64,000 nucleotides of DNA from Duganella sp. CF402 (GTDB lineage Bacteria; Pseudomonadota; Gammaproteobacteria; Burkholderiales; Burkholderiaceae_D): assembly GCF_900109645.1 (NCBI RefSeq), contig NZ_FOBG01000001.1, positions 868,001-932,000 on the forward strand, in the 5' to 3' direction. Shown one piece after another: positions 33,486 to 42,940 of this stretch (position 1 is its first letter; each line of letters opens with the position of its first letter). A program made the position numbers and the translations under genes. The notes beneath the pieces were generated by a model that was not told the origin of the DNA, did no database searches, and saw only the letters and a list, made by a program, of their open reading frames with translations.

Positions 33486-33563
33486 CGTGGGATTTGGATA
33501 GATTTAACAATCGCTTTGCGGTGCATAATTGGCAATCTTATTTGTCAACCAATGGAGCGCCGC

Positions 33564-34370
33564 ATGAAACCACACGTCATTCACACTACTCTGGCAGCTC
33601 TCTTGCTGGTTCCCGCCCTCGGCATGGCCGGGCCGAGCGAGGTATCCGAACGCGCCATCGACGTGCCGAAGTGCACCGCGCCGGCCGCCAAGGTGGTATT
33701 CACCGAATTCAAATGCAAATCGGCCGATTGCTCGTCGGGCTCTGGCCAGCAGGACCCGCGCCAGTACCGCTGGTGGGAGCGCCAGGGCAATGTCGCGCAG
33801 CCGACGTACACCGGCGTCGGCACCGGCATGACCGAAATGCTGGCCACCGCGCTGACCCAGACCGGCTGCTTCGACGTGCAGGAGCGCGCCGAGCTGGACG
33901 AAATCAACAAGGAACTGGCGCTGATTGGTAAGAAGGTGGAGGCCGAGGCGGCCGATTACATGATCACCGGCTCGATCACCTCGCTGGGCTTTGAGCAAAG
34001 CTCCACCGGCCTGGGCGGCGCCAGCTTCCTGCGCGGTCCGCTGGCGCTGCTGGCCGGCTCGGTCGACTACAAGAAATCCAAGGTGCACATGAACATGGAC
34101 ATCCGCGTGGTGGACGTCAAGCGCGCCAAGATCATCGCCTCCAAGACCTTCCAGGCCAATAACGAGAAAACCGGTTTCGGCATCTCGGCGCTGGGCTGGG
34201 GCGGCGGCACCGCGTTGGGCGGCAACCACGCTTCGATCAGCGGATCGCCGCTGGAAGAAGTGGCGCGCGACCTGCTGGTGAAATCGACCTCGTTCCTGAC
34301 CGAGACCATCGCCGCCAAAAACATCACCGAACACGTGGCGGTGAAGGCGACCGACGTCAGCGTCAAATAA
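33564..34370 (+). CDS. CsgG-family exported protein without a lipobox
   Basis: 268 residues from ATG at 33564 (GGAG seven bases ahead). A signal peptide ends near GMAG, with no Cys at the cleavage point, so unlike classical CsgG it should not be lipidated. CsgG-family marks: TGVGTGMTEMLATALTQTGCFDVQERAEL, given in part, the ADYMITGSITSLG strand and VDVKRAKIIASKTF. CsgG forms an outer-membrane secretion pore for curli; relatives without lipid may be periplasmic assembly factors. No csgA, B, E or F gene is nearby. Its long Gly-rich stretch (ALGWGGGTALGGNH) is an added feature. Confidence 0.75.
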   Translation: MKPHVIHTTLAALLLVPALGMAGPSEVSERAIDVPKCTAPAAKVVFTEFKCKSADCSSGSGQQDPRQYRWWERQGNVAQPTYTGVGTGMTEMLATALTQTGCFDVQERAELDEINKELALIGKKVEAEAADYMITGSITSLGFEQSSTGLGGASFLRGPLALLAGSVDYKKSKVHMNMDIRVVDVKRAKIIASKTFQANNEKTGFGISALGWGGGTALGGNHASISGSPLEEVARDLLVKSTSFLTETIAAKNITEHVAVKATDVSVK

Positions 34371-34451
34371 GGCGTGATATTTAAAACAGTATCAAAGGGC
34401 GCATAAAATTGATTGGATTGGTTGTTGCGATCTCCATAAGATGATTTGAGA

Positions 34452-34468
34452 GCGGTGTTCAACACCGC
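34452..34468. promoter_or_regulatory. Palindrome in the leader of the TonB-receptor gene
   Basis: GCGGTGTT C AACACCGC is a perfect 8-bp inverted repeat around a single C, 27 bp before the receptor ATG in a 124-bp gap. The one-base centre favours a protein-binding operator over an RNA hairpin. A regulator gene is not adjacent. Confidence 0.6.
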
Positions 34469-34494
34469 ATCAAAAAAACGACAAGGGAGACTTC

Positions 34495-37374
34495 ATGCAC
34501 GACCAATCTATCCGCACCGCGGCGATTTTCGCACGCCCCCTCCACCTGAAATTATCTGTCGCTGCGCTGATGGGCGCAGGCCTGCTCAGCAGCGCATCAG
34601 TGTGGGCGCAAGCGGCCGCCGACAAGACCGAGCCGGCCGATACCACCGTGGTGGTCACGGGCGTCAAGGCCTCGCTGATCAAGAGCCTGGCGATCAAGCG
34701 CACCAATGACCAGGTGGTGGAATCCATCGTTGCCGAAGACATCGGCAAGCTGCCCGATAACAATGTGGTCGAAGCGCTGCAGCGCGTGACGGGCATCCAG
34801 GTCACCAACCGCGCCGGCGGCGAAGTCGGCACCTTGTCGATCCGTGGCCTGCCTGATGTCCAGACCACCTGGAACGGCCGCAATATCTTTACCGCGTCCG
34901 GCACGCAGGTCGCGCTGCAGGACATTCCTTCGACCCTGGTGCGCCAGATTGACGTCTACAAGACGCGCGACGCCAGCCAGCTGGACACCGGCATTGCCGG
35001 CCAGGTGGACGTCAAGTCGCTGCGGCCGTTCGATTTCAAGGGGCCGAAAGTCTCGCTGTCGGCGCGTGAAACCTATCTCGATCCAGCGAAAAAAGCCAAC
35101 CCGCAACTCAGCGCCATGTTCAGCAACCGCTGGGAAACCGGCATCGGCGAAGTCGGCGCCTTGGTCAACCTGTCGGCCAGCGAGACGAAATACCGCAACG
35201 AGAGTGTGACGCCGGGTGCGATGGTGCCGTTCACCAGCCCCAATGCCGCCGAAGTTCCGCCAGGTTACACGCCCTTGCAGCGCATCTTCGACAACGCCAT
35301 CTGGACGCCTGGCACCCATACCGGCTTGCCGATGGCGGCGGGGTCCACGCTGAATTTCAACGGCAAAGCTTATCCGTACTACCTGGCGCGCGATGCTGTT
35401 TTCCAGAGCGACCTGCAGGGCAAGCGCGAGCGTCCTGCCGCCAATCTTGCCTTGCAGTGGAAACCGAACAGCGATGCGGTCTACACCTTCGAATCGATGT
35501 ACAACGGTTATCGTGACAAGGCTTTCAACCAGTTGCTGTTCAGCTTTGTTGACTGGTGGGGCGATCTCGGCAGCAACCCTGCGAGTACGATTACGACCTA
35601 TCCGGGAACCAACGTGATCAAGAGCCGTACCGTCAATAACGTGTATGGCTTCAACAGTGGCGACTACACCACGTCGGCAACCGATTCCTACGTGTATGCG
35701 CTGAACGGCAAGTGGAACATTGGCGACCGCCTGAAACTGGAAGGCGATCTGTCGTACCAGACCAGCACCTATCACTCGGAATTTACCGCCACCCGGATTG
35801 ATCGCGTTGCACCGTCGATCAACGTCGCCTTCAATGACGGCGGCAACAACACTTCCTTCCACTTCAATAACGACGCCGACCTGACCAACCCGGCCAAGTG
35901 GAATGTCGCGCAGTTCTACGACAACGCCAACCGCAACAAGGGCAGCGCCGCGACCGCCAATCTGACCGGCGTCTACGATGCGGACTGGGGCGCGCTGCAG
36001 ACCGTTCACTTCGGCGCGCGCTTCGACGACCGCAAGGCGTCCGAGGCGAACCGTACGCAATCGGGCAATTTGAACCGCAACCTCGCCACGCTGGGTTCGG
36101 ATTATTCCATCACCAACTCGAACTTCGGCACGGCCATCTCGGACGTTCCACGCTCGTGGGTGGAGCCGAATGCCTACTACATCCGCGACCATATCGACGA
36201 ATGGCGCAAGCTGTATAACTCGGTCGATCCGAACTTCCTGACCACGGACAAACTGAGTCTGCAGAAGACCTTCGAGGTCGATGAAAAGACCAGCAACCTG
36301 TTCGTGATGGGGAATTTCCAAAACGAGCTGTTCGGCCATCGCCTGCGCGCCAATGTTGGCGCGCGCTACGTCAAGGTCGATACCGATATGACCTTCTACA
36401 AGGTCGATGCCACCACCAAGGCGGTCACGCCGTCCAGTGCCAGCAAGTCGACCAGCAAGGTGCTGCCAAGTGCGACCCTGATTTACGACCCATCCAAGGA
36501 CGTCGTCGTGCGCATGAACTATGGTGAAACCCTGCGCCGCCCGAACTTCGGTGATCTGAATCCGGTTTTGCAACTGGGTGACGACGTGTCGAAGGTGGGT
36601 TACGGCTCGGGCAGCGGCGGCAATCCGGACCTGAAACCGACGCGCTCCAAGAACCTCGACCTGACGGCCGAGTGGTACTTCCAGAAGGACAGCGCACTGT
36701 ACGGTACTTTGTTCAAGCGCAAGATCGATGGTCTGGTGGTGGGCTTGCGCCACCGGGTGCACGTTGATCCGGCGAACGACCCGTTCCGCAACTCGACCGG
36801 TGGCGGCGACCATACCAACGGCTATGACTACGTCATCAACTCGCCGGTCAACGCCTCCGACGGCAAGATCAGCGGCGCCGAGCTCGGCTTGATCTACTTC
36901 CCGAAAGGGCTGCCGAGCCTGCTGGACGGCCTGGGATTCCAGGGCAGCTACACGCGACTCAGCTCGTCGCAGAACGTACCTGACGCCAATGATGCAGGCG
37001 TGGTAGTGGCCCAGCTCGAGACCCCGTTCTTCGGCGTGTCCAAGAGTTCCTACAACGCCACCCTGGCGTATGAAAAGGGTCCGGTCAGTGCGCGCTTGTC
37101 GTACGTCTGGCGCTCGGGCTTCCTGGCCGCCAACGAAGCCGCCTTGTTTGCCAATCCGATTGGCATCTGGCGTCATCCTGAAAAGAGTGTCGACATGCAA
37201 GTGTCGTACAAAATCAACGACAACATGTCGGTCGATATCAGTGGCGTGAACCTGACTAACGAAATGCAGCAGCAGTACTACCACTTCGGCAATGCCGGTA
37301 ACGCGCAGCTGACCAATTTCGGCACGCTCCAGATCGGACGTTCGGTCTCGGTAGGCTTGCGCTGGAAAATGTAA
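34495..37374 (+). CDS. TonB-dependent outer-membrane receptor (Xanthomonas/Caulobacter type)
   Basis: 959 residues with a long signal sequence ending VWAQA (~residue 41), a TonB-box-like TTVVVTG, then the plug (RVTGIQVTNRAGGEVGTLSIRGL in part, IDVYKTRDASQLDTGIAGQVDV in part) and a 22-strand barrel ending in WKM. The DIGKLPDNNVVEALQRV and IRGL features are those of the TonB-Xanth-Caul subfamily, linked to uptake of plant carbohydrates and other large substrates. GGGAG precedes the start. A strong terminator follows. It stands alone, so the substrate is unknown. Confidence 0.94.
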   Translation: MHDQSIRTAAIFARPLHLKLSVAALMGAGLLSSASVWAQAAADKTEPADTTVVVTGVKASLIKSLAIKRTNDQVVESIVAEDIGKLPDNNVVEALQRVTGIQVTNRAGGEVGTLSIRGLPDVQTTWNGRNIFTASGTQVALQDIPSTLVRQIDVYKTRDASQLDTGIAGQVDVKSLRPFDFKGPKVSLSARETYLDPAKKANPQLSAMFSNRWETGIGEVGALVNLSASETKYRNESVTPGAMVPFTSPNAAEVPPGYTPLQRIFDNAIWTPGTHTGLPMAAGSTLNFNGKAYPYYLARDAVFQSDLQGKRERPAANLALQWKPNSDAVYTFESMYNGYRDKAFNQLLFSFVDWWGDLGSNPASTITTYPGTNVIKSRTVNNVYGFNSGDYTTSATDSYVYALNGKWNIGDRLKLEGDLSYQTSTYHSEFTATRIDRVAPSINVAFNDGGNNTSFHFNNDADLTNPAKWNVAQFYDNANRNKGSAATANLTGVYDADWGALQTVHFGARFDDRKASEANRTQSGNLNRNLATLGSDYSITNSNFGTAISDVPRSWVEPNAYYIRDHIDEWRKLYNSVDPNFLTTDKLSLQKTFEVDEKTSNLFVMGNFQNELFGHRLRANVGARYVKVDTDMTFYKVDATTKAVTPSSASKSTSKVLPSATLIYDPSKDVVVRMNYGETLRRPNFGDLNPVLQLGDDVSKVGYGSGSGGNPDLKPTRSKNLDLTAEWYFQKDSALYGTLFKRKIDGLVVGLRHRVHVDPANDPFRNSTGGGDHTNGYDYVINSPVNASDGKISGAELGLIYFPKGLPSLLDGLGFQGSYTRLSSSQNVPDANDAGVVVAQLETPFFGVSKSSYNATLAYEKGPVSARLSYVWRSGFLAANEAALFANPIGIWRHPEKSVDMQVSYKINDNMSVDISGVNLTNEMQQQYYHFGNAGNAQLTNFGTLQIGRSVSVGLRWKM

Positions 37375-37392
37375 GCTGAACTGAGCCACATC

Positions 37393-37432
37393 AAACGGCG
37401 GCAGGCTTCACGGCCTGCCGCCGTTTTTGTTT
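37393..37432 (+). terminator. Intrinsic terminator of the TonB-receptor gene
   Basis: A 12-bp stem, ACGGCGGCAGGC (37395-37406) with GCCTGCCGCCGT (37413-37424), six-base loop TTCACG, then TTTTGTTTG. It lies 20 bp after the receptor stop codon and 38 bp before comEC. Confidence 0.92.
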
Positions 37433-37462
37433 GCGTAGTATCGCAGGATGGGAGGCGATGCT

Positions 37463-39901
37463 ATGCGAATGGTGCTGATTGGTTTGGCGGTTGGAGCGGC
37501 TTGCCTGCAGGTGCAGGCGGCCTTGCCGTCGCCGCTCGCGATGGCTGTGACTCTGGCGCTGCTGCTGGCCCTGTTGCTGGCGTCGACGTTTGCTCGGCGC
37601 CGTTTTTCCTTGCAGGTGCGGCCTGTGGTGCGCGGCGTGGCAGGGCTGCTCGCGGGGTGCGTGCTGGGATTTGTATGGGCCGCGTGGATGGCGCATCGTG
37701 CGCTGGGGCCGCAGTTGGCCTTGGCGGATGAAGGCCGCGACCTGCATATCGTCGGCACGGTTGATAATCTGCCGTACCGGTTTTCGCAAGGTGTGCGGTT
37801 CAATTTTGCGGTGGAAAGCGCGGATGGCGTGGTGCCGCCGAGGATTGCGCTGTCGTGGTATGCCGGCTATCGTGACCAACGTGCCGAGGTGCCGGATGTG
37901 CAGCCCGGCGAGCGCTGGCAGTTGACGGTGCGCTTGCAGCGGCCGCACGGCAATGCCAATCCCTACGGCTTCGATTATGAAGCGTGGCTGCTGGAGCAGG
38001 GCGTGCGTGCCACCGGCTATGCGCGCGTGGCGCGCGACAACCAGCGCTTGGATGGTTTCGTATTCAGCATCGGCAACGCGGTGGAGCATAGCCGCGCGGT
38101 GCTCAGGCAGCGCATCCTCGCCGCCTTGCCAGGCAAACCGTATGCCGGCGTGATCGTGGCGCTGGTGGTCGGCGACCAGCGCGGCATCGATCAATCGGAC
38201 TGGCAGGTCTTCAATCGCACCGGAATTGGACACCTGATTAGCATCTCTGGTTTACATATCACGATGGTCGCAGGACTGTTTGCGTGGTGCGCTTTCACGC
38301 TGTGGCGCTGGTCGTTTTTCACGCGCTTGCAATTGCCGTTGCTACTGCCTGCGCAGAAGGTTGCGGCGCTGGTGGGGGCTGGCGTGGCGTTGTTGTATGT
38401 GCTGCTGGCCGGCTTTGGCGTGCCAGCGCAGCGCACCTTATACATGCTGTGTGTTGTCGCTGCCGCGCTGTGGCTCGATCGGCTGACCAGCATTTCGCAC
38501 GTTCTGTGCACCGCGCTCGGCGTGGTGGTGCTGATCGATCCTTGGGCGGTATTGTGGCCTGGCTTCTGGCTGTCGTTTGGCGCGGTGGGCATCATCCTGT
38601 ACGCCACCGTAGGCCGTACCACGCCGCCCATGCAGCATGCGCCGCCGCCGGGCGGACCGCATGTACCGATCCAGTTGTCGCGCCGCGAGCGGCTCATGCT
38701 GGCGTTACAGGTCGGTGCGCACACGCAGTACGTGGTGACGTTCGGACTGGTGCCGATCACCATGCTCTTGTTCGGACAGGTCTCCGTCGTTAGCCCGCTG
38801 GCAAACGCGCTCGCGATTCCCTTGATCAGCCTCGTAGTCACGCCGCTCGCGCTGGTGGGCAGCCTGCTGCCGCAGGTACTGGCCGTACCGATGCTGGGCT
38901 TGGCGCACCTGCTGGTCGAAGCACTGGCGCAATGCCTTCAGTGGTTCAGCGCCATGCGCTACGCCGTGTGGAACGCGCCGGTGCCGCCGTTCTGGCTATT
39001 CTGCTGGGCGATGTTCGGCACTCTGTGGCTGCTCGCACCGCGCGGATGGCCGGTGCGCTGGCTGGGCCTCGCCACGTGGATACCGCTGCTGGCCGCCGAA
39101 CCATCACATCCCGCGCCCGGCCGCATGACCGTCACCGCCTTCGATGTGGGGCAGGGCATGGCGTTGCTGATCGAAACCAGCGGCCACCGCCTGCTGTACG
39201 ACACCGGCCCCGCCTACACGCCCGAAACCAACGCCGGCAATCGCATCCTGCTGCCGTACCTGCGGGCGCGTGGCATCGGCGCATTGGACGGCATGGTCGT
39301 CTCGCACAGCGATGCTGATCATTCCGGCGGCGCGCTGTCGCTGCTGGATGGCGTGCGTACCGGCTGGGTGCTGTCATCGCTGCCGCAGCGGCACGCCATC
39401 GCGCTGGCCGCGCGGCGGCACGTGCAGTGCGCGGCCGGGCAGCAATGGACATGGGACGGCGTGCGTTTTGAGGTGCTGCATCCGCAAGCGGCCAGCTACG
39501 CCGACGCCACACTCAAGCCCAACGCGCGCGGCTGCACGCTGAAGATCACGGCAGGCGGCAAATCCATCCTGCTGGCCGGCGACATCGAAGCCGAGCAGGA
39601 AGTGCAACTGGTGCGCCAGGGCGGCCTGCAAGCCGACGTCCTGCTCGCGCCGCACCACGGAAGCGGCACCAGCTCCACCCGCGACTTCCTGCTGGCCGTG
39701 CATCCACAGGCGGCCATCTTCCAGGTCGGCCACCGCAATCGCTACCGCCATCCCAAGGCCGAAGTCTACGAGCGCTACGGCGCCCTGCAAATCCAGCGTT
39801 ACCGCACCGACCAAAGCGGCGCCTTGACGCTGGAATTTGATGAAACTATACGAATTTCCAGCGAGCGAAGCACCCATGCCCGCTATTGGCAAGCGCGTTA
39901 A
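37463..39901 (+). CDS. comEC: ComEC/Rec2 family DNA-uptake channel
   Basis: 812 residues from ATG at 37463, with GGGAGG seven bases ahead. The N-terminal part has membrane segments and a DUF4131 domain, the central Competence domain contains GIGHLISISGLHITMVAGLF and NALAIPLISLVVTPLAL, and the C-terminal metallo-beta-lactamase-like domain starts VTAFDVGQGMALLIE with VVSHSDADHSGG (HxDxDH) and LLAPHHGSGTSS. It imports single-stranded DNA through the inner membrane during natural transformation; the C-terminal domain may degrade the other strand. All expected motifs are present, suggesting a working gene. Confidence 0.95.
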   Translation: MRMVLIGLAVGAACLQVQAALPSPLAMAVTLALLLALLLASTFARRRFSLQVRPVVRGVAGLLAGCVLGFVWAAWMAHRALGPQLALADEGRDLHIVGTVDNLPYRFSQGVRFNFAVESADGVVPPRIALSWYAGYRDQRAEVPDVQPGERWQLTVRLQRPHGNANPYGFDYEAWLLEQGVRATGYARVARDNQRLDGFVFSIGNAVEHSRAVLRQRILAALPGKPYAGVIVALVVGDQRGIDQSDWQVFNRTGIGHLISISGLHITMVAGLFAWCAFTLWRWSFFTRLQLPLLLPAQKVAALVGAGVALLYVLLAGFGVPAQRTLYMLCVVAAALWLDRLTSISHVLCTALGVVVLIDPWAVLWPGFWLSFGAVGIILYATVGRTTPPMQHAPPPGGPHVPIQLSRRERLMLALQVGAHTQYVVTFGLVPITMLLFGQVSVVSPLANALAIPLISLVVTPLALVGSLLPQVLAVPMLGLAHLLVEALAQCLQWFSAMRYAVWNAPVPPFWLFCWAMFGTLWLLAPRGWPVRWLGLATWIPLLAAEPSHPAPGRMTVTAFDVGQGMALLIETSGHRLLYDTGPAYTPETNAGNRILLPYLRARGIGALDGMVVSHSDADHSGGALSLLDGVRTGWVLSSLPQRHAIALAARRHVQCAAGQQWTWDGVRFEVLHPQAASYADATLKPNARGCTLKITAGGKSILLAGDIEAEQEVQLVRQGGLQADVLLAPHHGSGTSSTRDFLLAVHPQAAIFQVGHRNRYRHPKAEVYERYGALQIQRYRTDQSGALTLEFDETIRISSERSTHARYWQAR

Positions 39902-39976
39902 TTAGAGCGGTTCCACCAACCGCCATCCCGCACTCACATTACAATGGGGCAAAAATAACCATACGGGAGACCGCTT

Positions 39977-40813
39977 GTGAGCAAGCCCAAGCTGCATTTT
40001 GCGCACGCCAACAGCTATCCGGCGGGCGTGTATCGCCAGTTCTTTGCGCTGTTGTCCGAGGATTTCGAGATCCAGTCGCTGGACATGCACGCCCATAATC
40101 CGCTGTACCCGGTCACCGACTGCTGGCCGAACCTGGTGGACGAATACATCAACGAACTGACCACGCGCTACACCGAGCCAGTGATCCTGGTCGGCCACTC
40201 GCTGGGCGGGATGCTGAGCATGATGGTGGCGCACCAGCGCCCGGACCTGGTGCGCTGCGTGGTGATGCTGGATGCCCCGGTGGTCGGCGGCTGGCGCGCC
40301 TTCGCCTGGCGCATGATCAAGCTGCTGGGCCGTGCCTACAGCGTGCCGCCGGCCAAGTTCTCCGTCCGCCGCCGCAACGTCTGGCCGGATGCGCAAGCCG
40401 CCCACGACCATTTCGCCGCCAAGGACTTGTTTGCCGCTTGGGCGCCCGGCGTGCTGGCCGATTACATGGACAGCGGCCTGAAACCGCATCCGGATGGCGT
40501 CCAGCTGCGGTTTACGCGCGAGCAGGAAACCGCCGTCTACGCCACCTTGCCGCACCACTTGCCGAAGCTGCTGGCCAAGGGCTATCCGGTGCCGATCGGC
40601 TTCATCGGCGGCGACAATTCGTGGGAGACCAGCCAGTCCGGCCACCAGCACACGCAGGCGCTGGTGGGGCAGCATTTCCGCATTCTGCCGGGCGGCCACC
40701 TGTTCCCGATGGAGAACCCGCGTCTGGCCGCGCACGCGACCAAGGAAATGATTGCCGACCTGTTATCCGTGCAATCTGGTAAAAAGGTTCTTAAAAAAGA
40801 AGCTTTAGCGTAA
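39977..40813 (+). CDS. Alpha/beta hydrolase (AB-hydrolase fold)
   Basis: 278 residues starting at GTG (39977), preceded by GGGAGA. The nucleophile elbow is VGHSLGGML (Ser near residue 77), an oxyanion HAN motif is near the N-terminus (HFAHANSYPAG), and the final His is in ILPGGHLFPMENP. Cytosolic esterase or lipase-like; substrate unknown. It lies between comEC and dcd on the same strand with short gaps. Confidence 0.9.
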   Translation: MSKPKLHFAHANSYPAGVYRQFFALLSEDFEIQSLDMHAHNPLYPVTDCWPNLVDEYINELTTRYTEPVILVGHSLGGMLSMMVAHQRPDLVRCVVMLDAPVVGGWRAFAWRMIKLLGRAYSVPPAKFSVRRRNVWPDAQAAHDHFAAKDLFAAWAPGVLADYMDSGLKPHPDGVQLRFTREQETAVYATLPHHLPKLLAKGYPVPIGFIGGDNSWETSQSGHQHTQALVGQHFRILPGGHLFPMENPRLAAHATKEMIADLLSVQSGKKVLKKEALA

Positions 40814-40849
40814 AATCTCGGGCATTGTAAAACTCATGGGTGCCTTGCG

Positions 40850-41416
40850 ATGACGATTAAAAGCGATAAATGGATACGCCGTATGGCGGAAGAACACGGG
40901 ATGATCGAGCCTTTCTTCCCGGACCAGGTACGCCAGGAGGACGGCCGCAAGGTAATTTCCTACGGCACCTCGTCGTACGGCTACGATATCCGCTGCGCCG
41001 ATGAGTTCAAGGTGTTCACCAACATCAACAGCACCATCGTCGACCCGAAGAACTTCGATTCGAATTCCTTCGTGGACGTGAAAAGCGACGTCTGCATCAT
41101 CCCGCCGAACTCGTTCGCGCTGGCCCGCACGATGGAATACTTCCGCATTCCGCGCAGCGTGCTGACCGTCTGCCTGGGCAAGTCGACCTACGCCCGCTGC
41201 GGCATCATCGTCAACGTGACGCCGTTCGAGCCGGAATGGGAAGGCTACGTGACGCTGGAGTTTTCCAACACCACGCCGCTGCCAGCCAAGATCTACGCCG
41301 GCGAAGGCTGCGCGCAGGTGCTGTTCTTTGAAAGCGATGAAGTCTGCGACGTGTCTTACAAGGACCGCAACGGCAAATACCAGGGCCAGCACGGCGTGAC
41401 CCTGCCGAAGGCCTGA
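40850..41416 (+). CDS. dcd: dCTP deaminase
   Basis: 188 residues, trimeric dUTPase-like fold. Conserved signatures include [21 protein letters not shown]-type loop (here [18 protein letters not shown], in part), catalytic Glu in [10 protein letters not shown] and C-terminal [11 protein letters not shown]. It converts dCTP to dUTP, feeding thymidylate synthesis, with thyA and folA 12 kb away on the other strand. It ends in a hairpin shared with the histidine-kinase gene. Confidence 0.96.
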   Translation: MTIKSDKWIRRMAEEHGMIEPFFPDQVRQEDGRKVISYGTSSYGYDIRCADEFKVFTNINSTIVDPKNFDSNSFVDVKSDVCIIPPNSFALARTMEYFRIPRSVLTVCLGKSTYARCGIIVNVTPFEPEWEGYVTLEFSNTTPLPAKIYAGEGCAQVLFFESDEVCDVSYKDRNGKYQGQHGVTLPKA

Positions 41417-41424
41417 TAAGCCGA

Positions 41425-41449
41425 CTGCCGGTCAGCGCTTGACCGGCAG
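41425..41449. other. Hairpin shared by convergent dcd and histidine kinase genes
   Basis: CTGCCGGTCA (41425-41434), loop GCGCT, TGACCGGCAG (41440-41449). It overlaps the last codons and stop of the histidine kinase. There is no T-run on either side, so it is at best a non-canonical terminator or an mRNA 3'-end stabiliser. Confidence 0.6.
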
Positions 41450-42937
41450 GATCATCTCCACGCACAGGCCGCCGCCGGCACGGTTGCTGGCCTTGATGCT
41501 GCCGCCGTGGGCTTCGATCACGTGCTGGGCGATCGCCAGGCCGAGGCCGTGGCCTTCGGTGCTGGCGTTACTCGAACGGAAGAAGGGCTGGAAGATGGTT
41601 TCCAGATCGGCCGGCGACACGCCCGGTCCACGATCGAGCACGCGGATCACCAGCTGGCTGGCTTCTGGCAGCGAGCGCGTCTGTAGCTGCACTTCGCCGC
41701 CTTCCGGGCTGTGCTTGATGGCGTTGCGCACCACGTTTTCAATTGCCCGGCCCAGCAGATCGGGCTGGCCGATCATTTGCACGTCCGCTTCACCCTCCCG
41801 TATCACGCTGCGGTTCTGGCTGGCCGCTTCGTAGTGGGCGTCGTCGGCGATTTGCTCCAGCAGGTCGGCCATACTGATTTCCTCCTGACTGGCCTTGATG
41901 GCGCCGGCTTCGAGGCGCGCCAGCGTCAACAGTTCTCCCACCAGTTTGTCCATACGTACGCTTTCGCGCTCGATGCGCTCCATCGACGCGCTCCATTTTT
42001 CCGGTTGCTGGTGCGCCAGGCCGATCGCCGCCTGCAGCCGCGCCAGCGGCGAGCGCAGCTCGTGCGAGACGTCGTGCAGCAGGCGGGTCTGGCCGTCGAT
42101 CAGGCTGCGCAGGCGCGCGGTCATACGGTCGAAATCGCGGCCGAGGTCGTTCAGTTCGTCGCCGGCCTTGCCGCCTTCCTTGGTGAAGCGCGGCGCCAGG
42201 TCGCCGTTGGCGGCGGCGTCGAAGGCTTGCCGCAGGGCGCGGATCGGGCGCGAGAAATACCAGGCCAGCAGTACCGCGAACAGCAGGCTGGCGGCGGTGG
42301 CGGCGGCGATCGGCACCCACGGCCCCATCGGCTGGAAGCGCGGCCCCCAAGGACGGTCGCCCATATCGCGGCGCTCATCCATGCCGGGGCCGCCCGGCGG
42401 CGGGCCTGGCGGACGGCGCTCGTCGCGGCGATTGTCGTCGCCCTGCAGCACCGAGGCCGCCTTCATGGCCATCTGTGCGCCGCCGCCCAGGTTGGCCAGC
42501 AGCGGACGGGTTTCACTTTCCAGCGTACGCATGCGCTCGCCCGATGGCAGGAATAGCAGGTAGCCTTTGCCGTCGTCACCGGCTACCTGGCGCACTACGC
42601 GGCGCTTGCCGTCTTCCTTGAGGCGCTCGCGCGATTCCTGCAATGTACGCGGATTGACGGCGCGTCCCAGCAGTTCCTGCCCCTGTTCATCGACCGCATA
42701 CACGCGGTGCCGCTCCATGTTTTCCAACATGCGTTTCAGGGCCTTCACGCCGCCGAATTCCAGCGTCGAGGCGGCCGCGTTGATCGCCATTTCGGCCGGC
42801 GGGCTCATGTCGAGGCTGACCTGCTGGCTGCCGAATTGGTTGCGGTTTTTCAGCCAGACCGCGCCGCCGATACACACGGTGGCCGCCAGCTGCGCCAAAA
42901 AGATGGACAGGAAGAACTTCCAGAACAAACGGCCCAA
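41432..42937 (-). CDS. CpxA-like envelope-stress sensor histidine kinase
   Basis: 501 residues. An N-terminal membrane helix (~7-28), a periplasmic domain with an unusual Arg/Pro/Gly-rich stretch (~170-205, RRPPGPPPGGPGMDERRDM), a second helix (~210-232), HAMP, then the H-box LLHDVSHELRSPLARLQ, N-box NVVRNAIKHS, and G boxes DRGPGVSPADL and GHGLGLAIAQHV. The arrangement and CpxR boxes in front of its operon support a CpxA-like role: phosphorylating the partner regulator when envelope proteins misfold. The gene starts three bases after the regulator stop. Confidence 0.9.
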   Translation of the reverse strand: MGRLFWKFFLSIFLAQLAATVCIGGAVWLKNRNQFGSQQVSLDMSPPAEMAINAAASTLEFGGVKALKRMLENMERHRVYAVDEQGQELLGRAVNPRTLQESRERLKEDGKRRVVRQVAGDDGKGYLLFLPSGERMRTLESETRPLLANLGGGAQMAMKAASVLQGDDNRRDERRPPGPPPGGPGMDERRDMGDRPWGPRFQPMGPWVPIAAATAASLLFAVLLAWYFSRPIRALRQAFDAAANGDLAPRFTKEGGKAGDELNDLGRDFDRMTARLRSLIDGQTRLLHDVSHELRSPLARLQAAIGLAHQQPEKWSASMERIERESVRMDKLVGELLTLARLEAGAIKASQEEISMADLLEQIADDAHYEAASQNRSVIREGEADVQMIGQPDLLGRAIENVVRNAIKHSPEGGEVQLQTRSLPEASQLVIRVLDRGPGVSPADLETIFQPFFRSSNASTEGHGLGLAIAQHVIEAHGGSIKASNRAGGGLCVEMILPVKR

Positions 42938-42940
42938 GGC

